A stretch of 5,224 bases of DNA from CAYSHJ01 sp964589725. GTDB taxonomy: Bacteria > Planctomycetota > Planctomycetia > Planctomycetales > Planctomycetaceae. Below, one piece after another: positions 1 through 4,766 of the stretch; position 1 is the first letter of the stretch; every line of letters starts with the position of its first letter. A program made the position numbers and the translations under genes. The notes under the pieces are model-generated. The model saw only the letters and a list, made by a program, of their open reading frames with translations. It did not search any database and was not told the DNA's origin. Location of the stretch: contig CAZPUJ010000280.1 in the NCBI GenBank assembly GCA_964589725.1, forward strand, positions 1-5,224, in the 5' to 3' direction.

Positions 1-1
1 T

Positions 2-118
2 CGCCTCGCAACCCTCAACCTCGCCCGCCGACTCGCTCAAACGGTCGGAGCTCTCTGCCGAGAACACGCCCTCAAACCCACCCTCTTGATGAACAGACTA
101 CGCATCTTCAAAAACTAG
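2..118 (+). CDS. C-terminal end of an unidentified protein (5' part outside the window)
   Basis: An open frame enters from the left edge and ends at TAG (116-118), giving 38 residues. The codons look coding: most third positions are C or G, and runs such as CTC, GCC, CGC and ACC are frequent. The peptide is leucine- and arginine-rich and looks helical, with ARRLAQTVGALCREH followed by LLMNRLRIFKN at the end. I do not recognise the family and there is too little to assign one. It runs in the same direction as the RRM gene, but 209 bases separate them, so co-transcription is not implied. Because there is no start codon, a search for complete ORFs would miss it. Confidence 0.6.
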   Translation, partial: RLATLNLARRLAQTVGALCREHALKPTLLMNRLRIFKN

Positions 119-201
119 CCCGCCGTGTTGCCACTCGCCAAACTCATTGATGAAGCTTATAGTGGCCGTAGTTGGTTTTGACGACGGAAATTTGTGGTGT
201 T

Positions 202-215
202 GATTCCTTGGAATC
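202..215. promoter_or_regulatory. Perfect 6-bp inverted repeat in the RRM gene leader
   Basis: GATTCC-TT-GGAATC lies about 112 bases upstream of the RRM start. It could be an operator half-site pair or a small leader hairpin. A -35-like TTGACG at 178-183 has a poor -10 match 17 bases on (TGATTC, 201-206) that overlaps the repeat. Both signals are weak, and a repeat this short could occur by chance. No other structure is evident in the 119-327 gap. Confidence 0.25.
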
Positions 216-314
216 CACTCGCTGCTAGTTCGCTCGCCGTACCACTTGGCGGGTCACCAGTCTGGCCTCTTTCGATTCGGCCCAGAAAGTCACAACGGAC
301 CGACAATGCTTTTT

Positions 315-320
315 AGGAGG
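315..320 (+). promoter_or_regulatory. Shine-Dalgarno site of the RRM gene
   Basis: AGGAGG is a full consensus ribosome binding site, 7 bases before the GTG at 328. It fixes a non-ATG start for this gene. Confidence 0.9.
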
Positions 321-327
321 CAAGAAC

Positions 328-630
328 GTGAGTAAGAAGTTGTACGTGGGGAATCTGAGCTACGAAGTCACGGACTCCAGTCTAGAAGAGATGTTCCGCG
401 AATTCGGAACCGTGCGGAGTGCTCAGGTCATTCAAGATCGCGACACCGGTCGCAGCAAAGGTTTTGGATTCGTCGAAATGGAGGATAGCAATGCTGCGGA
501 GCAAGCGATTCGCGGATTGAACGAGAAGGACCAGGGCGGACGTAAGTTGGCCGTCAATGAAGCCCGTCCGCGTGAAGAACGCGGTGGTGGTGGTGGTGGT
601 GGTGGCCGCGGCGGCTATGGTCGTCGTTGA
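328..630 (+). CDS. RRM-domain RNA-binding protein with glycine-rich tail
   Basis: This 100-residue protein is a single RNA-recognition motif, a fold that binds single-stranded RNA. RNP2 is LYVGNL (residues 5-10) and RNP1 is KGFGFVEM (44-51). The aromatic residues Y6, F46 and F48 that stack on RNA bases are all present. The domain ends near residue 80. It is followed by a basic RPREER stretch, eight consecutive glycines (86-93) and RGGYGRR, an RGG-type tail that in related proteins aids RNA binding. The length and layout match the short bacterial and cyanobacterial Rbp family, which often responds to cold or other stress. The GTG start is set by AGGAGG at 315-320. The gene is monocistronic, with its own terminator about 30 bases downstream. 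The target RNA cannot be read from sequence. Confidence 0.95.
   Translation: MSKKLYVGNLSYEVTDSSLEEMFREFGTVRSAQVIQDRDTGRSKGFGFVEMEDSNAAEQAIRGLNEKDQGGRKLAVNEARPREERGGGGGGGGRGGYGRR
583..606 (+). repeat. (GGT)7 GGC trinucleotide run encoding polyglycine
   Basis: Seven GGT codons in a row and one GGC encode Gly86-Gly93 of the RRM protein. Using the same codon seven times points to expansion by slippage rather than selection on each codon. Length changes would stay in frame and vary the tail length. Confidence 0.9.
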
Positions 631-660
631 GAACCGTGCCTCGCACGATAGTCACTCGAA

Positions 661-695
661 AGTCGAAGGGATGCTTCATCCCTTCGGCTTTTTTT
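661..695 (+). terminator. Rho-independent terminator of the RRM gene
   Basis: A 13-bp stem (661-673 with 677-689, one T-G wobble) closes a 3-base CTT loop. A run of seven T residues (689-695) starts at the last base of the stem. It begins 30 bases after the RRM stop codon. This is a strong, classical intrinsic terminator for plus-strand transcription. Confidence 0.95.
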
Positions 696-932
696 GTTGG
701 TTTGCGGCCAGACGGTTTGGAAATTCGGCGTGTTCAATATACGCGCAACACTCAATCTCTCTTTCGTGATGTTTGGTGGGACGGTTCGTCCTCTCTTTCT
801 CCAGTCGGTCGGCCAACCGCCGAGCCTGTCGATGGTCTCGGCGGTGTCTCGATGCAACTGCTCAGCGGTCTCACTCAAAGAGTCGCGTGATTTCGTCGCG
901 TGCGAATTTCGGGAGCGGTCGCGTGGCTCCAT
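676..932 (-). pseudogene. Possible remnant of a coiled-coil protein gene, frame broken
   Basis: Reading leftward from an ATG at 932, one frame gives a heptad-like stretch (SLSETAEQLHRDTAETIDR). It then turns into unlikely sequence (GGWPTDWRKRG). In another frame the helix appears to continue as RLADRLEKERTN, so a one-base change near 815-828 would join the two into one amphipathic helix. The second frame stops at TGA 678-676, inside the RRM terminator hairpin. No Shine-Dalgarno site or family match supports it. It could equally be chance reading of non-coding DNA. Apart from this and the terminator I see nothing in 631-961. Confidence 0.3.
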
Positions 933-961
933 TGCGCGACCGCAGCAGGCAACCGGACCGA

Positions 962-1384
962 TCAAGACACGCGGGTCCGCCAGCACCTAACGCTTGAGAA
1001 GGCCTTCGAGCAGTTCGGATGCGCGGCTTGAGCCAATTCAGGGATTCGTTCCACGGTATGCACGGTGGTCGCCAATTGAGACAAGACGGCCGCCGCATAG
1101 CCGGAACCGGTTCCGATCTCCAAGACCGTGTCGCTGTCACGCACGCCGAGCGATTCGAGCATGAAGGCCACGGTGAATGGCTGCGAGATCGTTTGGTGAA
1201 ACCCGATGGACAGCGCCCGATCGTCGTAGGCTTCTTCGCGAAGAGCCTCCGGGACGAATTCCTCGCGCGGCACTTCCGACATGGCCATCAACACACGCGG
1301 GTCGGAGATGCCACGACCGCGCAAGTCGGCTTCGATCATGCGATGCCGTAAGGCAGTGAAGTCGGTTGTGTTGAGAGTCGCCAT
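962..1384 (-). pseudogene. pcm: Truncated protein-L-isoaspartate O-methyltransferase
   Basis: Pcm uses S-adenosylmethionine to methylate isoaspartyl residues in damaged proteins and so start their repair. Residues 1-121 match the N-terminal half of the family: VPREEFVPEA (38-47), the hallmark QTISQP (64-69), the SAM-binding loop VLEIGTGSGY (87-96) and VERI with the acidic residue E112. After ELAQAA (116-121) the match ends and the frame runs through unrelated residues to a stop, 140 residues in all against roughly 210 for the family. Another frame at the break reads SELLEGLLKR then TAG (989-987), a fitting continuation of the helix, so there is a frameshift as well as loss of the last ~90 residues. 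The ATG at 1384 has AGGGAA (1396-1391) six bases upstream. The missing second half of the Rossmann fold makes activity unlikely. Confidence 0.85.
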
Positions 1385-1432
1385 TGGACATTCCCTATGA
1401 TTTTGCGCCCATTTCGCGAAGGATCAGCGAAG

Positions 1433-1700
1433 TCAACCGACTCTGACTTGTTGGCCTTTGTCCCCGTTGCTGCGATTGGCTTCATTCGTCTTGACGATCG
1501 AAGACTGCCTTGCTCCACAAAGCGATCCGGCGATCGCCCCCGCCAGTACTCCCGTGATGGTCACCCAACAGATGACTGGCCGCGGGTGGTGCATCCCAAT
1601 CGTGCGAATCAGTAACGCCCCAAAAACCAGAGCATGCACCCCAGCAATTTCGCGGAGCTTTCGGCGAGTGCCGCAGGAACATGATTTGCTGCGACCAATT
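1433..1700 (-). pseudogene. Small two-helix membrane protein ORF, frame broken at T5G4
   Basis: Reading leftward, one frame gives LAESSAKLLGCMLWFLG and then a stop (GRY*). A second frame gives ALLIRTIGMHHPRP, then the hydrophobic stretch VICWVTITGVLAGAIAGSLCG and a polar tail ending at TGA 1435-1433. The frames meet at TTTTTGGGG (1626-1618 on the minus strand), and adding one G joins them into a protein with two transmembrane helices. The left part is also readable from a GTG at 1639 without any change. No convincing start or ribosome binding site is visible, so the right-hand boundary is approximate. It lies 48 bases upstream of pcm on the same strand. I do not recognise the family. If this is not a gene, the 1385-1748 gap holds only the start signals of pcm and the cupin. 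Confidence 0.35.
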
Positions 1701-1748
1701 GCGACTGCTTGGATGAGCTGCGCCCAATCCCGCGAAGTGAGACTCGCA

Positions 1749-2066
1749 ATGAGCCAATCCTATGCCTTCATCGCGGACCTCGCTCAAGAGACTCCGCCAC
1801 CCGACAAAGGGATTCTGAGTCGCACGCTGCATCAGGACGAACGAGTCAAAGCCGTGGTGTTCGGCTTTGCTCAGGGCGAGGAGCTCTCCGAACACACCGC
1901 TTCGATGCCGGCGATTCTGCAGTTCATTCGCGGAGAGGCCACGCTCACCTTGGGAGCCGACACTCACGAAGCCCAGCCCGGCACTTGGATCCACATGCCA
2001 CCGGGACTGACTCACAGCATCCGCGCGACAACACCCGTTGTGATGTTGCTCTTGTTATTGAAGTAG
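1749..2066 (+). CDS. Small single-domain cupin protein
   Basis: The 105-residue protein is a single cupin beta-barrel. Motif 1 is GEELSEH starting at G43, running to the turn G62. Motif 2 is PGTWIHMPPGLTHSI (77-91). Cupins usually bind a metal through two His and a Glu in motif 1 and a His in motif 2. Here H49 and H89 are kept, but the second motif-1 position is A51 and no Glu follows at the usual spacing, so metal binding may be altered or absent. The frame is open upstream to 1458, but homology-like sequence begins only at MSQSYAFIADL, so I place the start at 1749; the ribosome binding site is weak (AAGTGAG). The function is unknown; related small cupins are sensors or small-molecule binders. 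Confidence 0.85.
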   Translation: MSQSYAFIADLAQETPPPDKGILSRTLHQDERVKAVVFGFAQGEELSEHTASMPAILQFIRGEATLTLGADTHEAQPGTWIHMPPGLTHSIRATTPVVMLLLLLK

Positions 2067-2093
2067 CAGAGGCCAGCCGATGCTCGCCGCCGC

Positions 2094-2304
2094 TCACTTC
2101 CCCAAGAGCACCGCACACTGCGATGTCGGAAGGACGTGGCAGGGCATGTTCAAATCGTCCTCGTCGTATTTAGCGATGGCATGCCCTCCTGAGCGCAAAA
2201 TGTTGCGTATTCGTATTCGCAGTTGCGAACAAGCGATGGTCTTTCAGATCGCCGAACTGCGACGTGACGACAGTCCATTGTCCATCGCCGCCGTTGTCAT
2301 CCAT
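2094..2304 (-). pseudogene. Possible small gene of unknown function, frame broken
   Basis: From an ATG at 2304 the minus strand reads 44 residues with well-biased codons (GDGQWTVVTSQFGDLKDH in its first half) to a stop at 2172-2170. The neighbouring frame then reads SGGHAIAKYDEDDLNMPCHV and ends at TGA 2096-2094. Removing one base from the T4 run (2200-2197 on the minus strand) joins the halves into about 70 residues. Both halves look protein-like and neither resembles a shadow of a known gene. There is no Shine-Dalgarno site before the ATG, and I do not recognise the family. The frame also extends a little upstream, over the first codons of the cfa remnant, and both readings cannot be native genes there. 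Confidence 0.35.
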
Positions 2305-2311
2305 CGATGAC

Positions 2312-2586
2312 GTGGCAGATTCGATCAGCACGACGGTCGACCGCGCGTCTCAGCCGTGGGAGCGCTGGCTGGCTGGCTCGCTCGCCGTTTGATTGCCTCG
2401 CTGGGGTTTCCGAAGTTTGCATTGGAATTGTGGGACGGATTCCATGTGAGCGAGTGCGCAGAAACGGTGGGAACAGTTCGCTTATTGAAGCCTTCCGTAC
2501 TGCGGCGGCTCTTCTGGCAGGGAAGCGTGGGATTCGGAGAGGCGTACTCGGACGGGACGCTCGAATTGGATGGCGATCTCGTCGAA
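2312..2586 (+). pseudogene. cfa: N-terminal stub of cyclopropane-fatty-acyl-phospholipid synthase
   Basis: Cfa methylates double bonds of membrane phospholipid acyl chains using S-adenosylmethionine, often on entry into stationary phase. Only its N-terminal region is here. ASQPWERWLAG is read in one frame (GTG 2312), then WLARRLIASLGFPKFALELW in the next. It continues with VGTVRLLKPSVLRR and the family-typical FGEAYSDGTLELDGDLVE. The frame changes inside a GGCT repeat at 2364-2378; one extra GGCT unit would restore a single frame. After GDLVE the similarity stops, so the methyltransferase domain with the SAM site (about 300 residues) is missing. The second frame runs on, open, into the next gene. 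This is a dead fragment, with good confidence in identity and none in function. Confidence 0.75.
2364..2378 (+). repeat. GGCT tetranucleotide repeat (3.75 units)
   Basis: GCT followed by three GGCT units sits exactly where the cfa remnant changes frame. Gain of one unit would restore the reading frame. Confidence 0.85.
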
Positions 2587-2732
2587 AGCGGACGAGCCGT
2601 GACGAATTTGAACAACACGAGGCTTTACAACGAAGATGCCAAACTTGCCGGACCGAGCAGTTTTCGAAATGCCACGGTATCGCATTTGCCATGCCAGCGA
2701 CTGCCCAAGAACAAAGGACGCCTCTCATTTGA

Positions 2733-2738
2733 AAAGGA
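2733..2738 (+). promoter_or_regulatory. Shine-Dalgarno site setting the 2746 start
   Basis: AAAGGA lies 7 bases before the ATG at 2746. It shows that translation of the glycine-pentad protein starts here and not at the far-upstream GTG (2356) of the same open frame, which belongs to the cfa remnant. Confidence 0.75.
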
Positions 2739-2745
2739 TTCTGTT

Positions 2746-3192
2746 ATGACGCGGACGATTCGGTACACATCGCAACTTCGCCTGTGGGGATGGCCGCTGT
2801 TGGCGGTTGCCCAGGGGCCTGATGCCTCGCGAAATGAAACTCGTGGCTATGCCCGAGGAATCATCGCCATGGGAGATGTCGCGACGGGTGTCATTGCGAT
2901 CGGTGGATTGGCTCGCGGCCTGATCGCCGTTGGCGGAGTCGCTGTCGGACTGGTGACGGTCGCGGGCGTTGGTTTGGGAGCGTTTGTGATTGCCGGAGTG
3001 GCGCTCGCTCAAACGGCTTTCGGCGGAGTTGCCATTGGCCAGTATGCGAAAGGGGGTGCGGCAATCGGGCCTCACGTGGTCAGCTCGAAGCGAGTCGATG
3101 ACTCTGCGGCCGTTTGGTTCAGCAGGCTGGGGCTTCACGACCGAAAGACTTCGCAGCCAACAGAATCGTCGGCGACCGATCCCATCGAGTGA
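2746..3192 (+). CDS. Glycine-pentad repeat protein of unknown function
   Basis: The 148-residue product has three parts. Residues 1-35 contain WGWPLLAVAQGPD and a charged linker. Residues 38-108 are a strict five-residue repeat with G (A at 73, 83 and 88) at 38, 43, 48 and every fifth position to 108. A second glycine appears every ten residues (54, 64, 94, 104; also 74 and 84), with A or another small residue at the third position after each. The polar C-terminus includes GPHVVSSKRVDDSAA (108-122). Uncharacterised bacterial proteins of this make-up are common; five-residue periodicity suggests a solenoid or beta-helix, and the high hydrophobicity suggests membrane association. The start at 2746 follows AAAGGA. 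The frame is open far upstream into the cfa stub, so a longer fused product is formally possible but unlikely. The last codons lie in a 25-bp tandem duplication. Confidence 0.8.
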   Translation: MTRTIRYTSQLRLWGWPLLAVAQGPDASRNETRGYARGIIAMGDVATGVIAIGGLARGLIAVGGVAVGLVTVAGVGLGAFVIAGVALAQTAFGGVAIGQYAKGGAAIGPHVVSSKRVDDSAAVWFSRLGLHDRKTSQPTESSATDPIE

Positions 3193-3224
3193 TCCTCACA
3201 CCGATCCCATCGAGTGATCCTCAC
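3175..3224. repeat. Perfect 25-bp tandem duplication across two convergent gene ends
   Basis: Bases 3175-3199 and 3200-3224 are identical. The first copy carries the stop codon of the plus-strand glycine-pentad gene (3190-3192). The second ends on the stop of the minus-strand usp gene (3223-3221). An imperfect hairpin (TCAC plus CGAT, 3196-3205, with ATCG plus GTGA, 3209-3217) forms across the copy junction and could slow transcription from either side. There is no T run. Confidence 0.95.
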
Positions 3225-3688
3225 GTTGTTGGGGTCGACTCGACGTTCGGTCGAACCGTGAGCACTGAGCAGGGCGCTCGTCGAACAACGTTTTCTGCGA
3301 CGCTGCCCAGAAAGAGATGCGAGAAGCCGGTTCGGCCGTGAGTCCCCATGACAATCACGTCACTCCCGATGTCTTTGGCGTACTGCACGACGTTCAGAAC
3401 CGGCGATCCGGTGTGCATCACTCGAACGACCTTCAACGCCGAATAGCCTTCAGGAAGTGGCCACTCCTTCAAGGCGGTGTTGGCCTTTTGACGGATCATC
3501 GTTTCCCAAGCGGCTGCCTCGTTGAACGGCGGACCGAGATAGGGATGCGGATTCGTGATGCCGTCCACGACGTGCAGCAGATGCAACTCCGCGCCAAAAC
3601 GCTGAGCCCACTCGCAAGCCATCGTTAATGCCGGCCGGCTGTTCTCGCTGAGGTCGGTCGGATGCAGGATTTTCTGGATCGAGAACAT
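3221..3688 (-). CDS. Universal stress protein, UspA family (operon third gene)
   Basis: This 155-residue single Usp domain is a cytosolic alpha/beta fold that usually forms dimers and protects cells under starvation, hypoxia or oxidative stress. It opens with the standard first strand, IQKILHPTDLSENS (4-17; D12 faces the nucleotide). It carries the complete ATP-binding signature MGTHGRTG...LGS, that is G115-x2-G118-x9-G128-S129, then VVRRAPCSVLTVRP. ATP binding is therefore expected. The frame is open to 3772, but GGAGA (3700-3696) lies 7 bases before the ATG at 3688, and the extra 28 residues lack family similarity. It follows the hemerythrin-like gene by 34 bases, so they are very probably co-transcribed. 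Its stop falls in the tandem duplication shared with the convergent gene. Confidence 0.95.
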   Translation of the reverse strand: MFSIQKILHPTDLSENSRPALTMACEWAQRFGAELHLLHVVDGITNPHPYLGPPFNEAAAWETMIRQKANTALKEWPLPEGYSALKVVRVMHTGSPVLNVVQYAKDIGSDVIVMGTHGRTGFSHLFLGSVAENVVRRAPCSVLTVRPNVESTPTT

Positions 3689-3695
3689 GACGTTG

Positions 3696-3700
3696 TCTCC
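3696..3700 (-). promoter_or_regulatory. Shine-Dalgarno site setting the usp start at 3688
   Basis: GGAGA on the minus strand, 7 bases before the ATG. It selects the inner start over the longer frame reaching 3772. Confidence 0.85.
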
Positions 3701-3722
3701 AAAACGTTTCAGCGGATTGTTC

Positions 3723-4166
3723 TCAATCGACGACACCCAAGTTGTCGCCACAGGCGGCTTGCAGCAGGTCAATCTCGGCGCGTTCGTGAGCCTGCAGTTG
3801 CTTGCGGAATTCGTCGAAATGTTCTTTCGCGACAGACCATGTTTGCGTCCCGTCGTTCATCATCAGCAGCGAGGTAATCACGGCATTGAGACGATCCATC
3901 AGTCCGTCGTGCTGATCAAGCAATTGTTCGGCATGGCGCAAGAAGCGCGGATCGGCCGACGTCCCGTTGGGAAGCAGTCCCTGAACCTCTTCCATGTCAA
4001 AATGCACTCTCAGCGAGGTTCGCAACTCCGTCAGCCGCGTCATCACTTCGCGAGCATTGATTGGGGAGATGAAGGACTTGTCGCAGCCAGGCCACCATTG
4101 GCCGATCGACTCCAACTGATCCAGCAATTCGTTGTGCATTTTATGTCCAACAACAGAAGTTGTCAT
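3723..4166 (-). CDS. Hemerythrin-like HHE cation-binding protein
   Basis: The 147-residue, mostly helical protein fits the hemerythrin/HHE four-helix bundle, which holds a di-iron centre that binds oxygen or senses oxygen, NO or redox state. Likely metal ligands, one group per helix, are H11 near the N-terminus, H55 and E59 in RVHFDMEE, H78 and H86 in HAEQLLDQHD, and H127 and E131 in HERAEIDLL. The last motif is typical of the family. Conventional hemerythrins space their ligands HxxxE, HxxxH and HxxxxD, so this is the looser HHE type and the exact set is uncertain. AAGGAG (4178-4173) lies 6 bases before the ATG at 4166, a strong start. It sits between two usp genes in one operon, pointing to a role in oxygen or redox stress. 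Confidence 0.8.
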   Translation of the reverse strand: MTTSVVGHKMHNELLDQLESIGQWWPGCDKSFISPINAREVMTRLTELRTSLRVHFDMEEVQGLLPNGTSADPRFLRHAEQLLDQHDGLMDRLNAVITSLLMMNDGTQTWSVAKEHFDEFRKQLQAHERAEIDLLQAACGDNLGVVD

Positions 4167-4199
4167 GGCAGTCTCCTTCGTGAATTAGCGAGCGGTTCC

Positions 4200-4258
4200 T
4201 TGAGTGGTCGGGTCGGTCAACCAGCGGACCGCCCATCGCCACGTCGAGCGACACTCAA
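4200..4258 (-). other. Potential stem closing the usp-hemerythrin intercistronic region
   Basis: On the minus strand TTGAGT-GTCG (4258-4249) can pair with CGAC-c-ACTCAA (4210-4200). That makes 10 bp with a single bulged base, enclosing 38 bases that include a 5-bp inner stem (CGGTC 4214-4218 with GACCG 4227-4231). The upstream gene's stop codon (4257-4255) lies in the 5' arm. There is no T run, so it is more likely an RNA stability or processing element, or a coupling element, than a terminator. Folding is by eye only. Confidence 0.4.
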
Positions 4259-4689
4259 TCCTGGCGTCGCAAAATCAGGATCGGGCATTTCGCATGGCGC
4301 AATACTCGCTCTGTGACAGAGCCGAGCAAAACTCGTTTGACACCGTGGTATCCGTGCGACGGCATGACGATCAGGTCGGCATGAACTTCGTCCGAATAGT
4401 CTGAGATCAACAATCCAGGATCGCCCTCCCGAATGACCGCTTTCACCCCGCCGGCGTTTTTGCCAACAAGGAATTTTGCCAAGTGCTCGTGCGCGGCTTG
4501 CCTCCGCGCGGCCGGGTCATCCAACGCCCAGCCCTCCGCATAATTGAACGCAATCGGTGGTGTTGTGACGTAGATCACATGCAAGTCCTCCGGCTTCGCC
4601 ACCAGCGTCAGCCCAGTCTCGAGCGCGTTCGCGGCAGCCGTCGAAAAGTCCACGGGCACTACCACGGTCTTCTTGGGGAGCCAACTCAT
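4255..4689 (-). CDS. Universal stress protein, UspA family (operon first gene)
   Basis: This 144-residue Usp-domain protein opens with KKTVVVPVDFSTAA, the usual first strand and aspartate. Further on come HVIYVTTPP, then DLIVMPSHGYHGVKRVLLGS and VLRHAKCPILILRR at the C-terminal end. The ATP signature G-x2-G-x9-G-S is present except that its first glycine is P110 (then G113, G123, S124), so nucleotide binding may be altered. The ATG at 4689 has GGAG (4699-4696) six bases upstream. A TTG at 4701 in the same frame would overlap that site and is rejected. It leads the operon; the hemerythrin-like gene follows after 88 bases and a second, only distantly similar usp comes third. Two unlike Usp proteins suggest heterodimers or divided roles. 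Confidence 0.95.
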   Translation of the reverse strand: MSWLPKKTVVVPVDFSTAAANALETGLTLVAKPEDLHVIYVTTPPIAFNYAEGWALDDPAARRQAAHEHLAKFLVGKNAGGVKAVIREGDPGLLISDYSDEVHADLIVMPSHGYHGVKRVLLGSVTERVLRHAKCPILILRRQD

Positions 4690-4695
4690 GAACTT

Positions 4696-4699
4696 CTCC
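4696..4699 (-). promoter_or_regulatory. Shine-Dalgarno site setting the usp start at 4689
   Basis: GGAG (within GGAGAAG) on the minus strand, 6 bases before the ATG. It overlaps the alternative TTG start at 4701, which argues against that start. Confidence 0.8.
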
Positions 4700-4749
4700 A
4701 ATCTTTAAAAGCCACGAATCGCAAGCTTCGTTGTTCGTCCGTCCGAAGT

Positions 4750-4766
4750 ACGGCTGACACAGCCGT
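4750..4766. promoter_or_regulatory. Perfect 7-bp inverted repeat upstream of the usp operon
   Basis: ACGGCTG-ACA-CAGCCGT is centred about 69 bases before the usp ATG at 4689. Its place fits an operator for a dimeric regulator, or a hairpin in the 5' leader. No known regulator consensus (Fnr/Crp or DosR type) is matched. Confidence 0.4.

Noticed and set aside
178..206. TTGACG and TGATTC as the RRM promoter
   Set aside because: The -10 match is poor and promoter consensus in the likely host group is uncertain; mentioned only with the leader repeat.
583..606. The GGT repeat as a CRISPR or regulatory repeat
   Set aside because: It is a continuous codon run without spacers, inside a well-defined coding sequence.
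1458..1748. Plus-strand N-terminal extension of the cupin frame (97 residues)
   Set aside because: Composition is irregular (clustered Pro, Cys and Arg) and it overlaps a more protein-like minus-strand reading. Cupin-like sequence begins at the inner ATG 1749.
1482..2015. Minus-strand 177-codon ORF opposite the cupin
   Set aside because: It mirrors the cupin coding sequence and is rich in Trp, His and Gly in no pattern; a shadow of the real gene.
2312..2586. The GGCT repeat as an active phase-variation switch for cfa
   Set aside because: Even with the frame restored the methyltransferase domain is absent, so switching would have nothing functional to switch.
2297..2732. ORFs of 141-143 codons on both strands over the cfa remnant
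   Set aside because: Arg- and Ser-rich low-complexity translations without starts or motifs. The cfa reading explains the coding signal better.
3687..4316. Plus-strand 209-codon ORF opposite the hemerythrin-like gene
   Set aside because: It is the antisense shadow of the hemerythrin-like gene, which has a strong Shine-Dalgarno site and family motifs.
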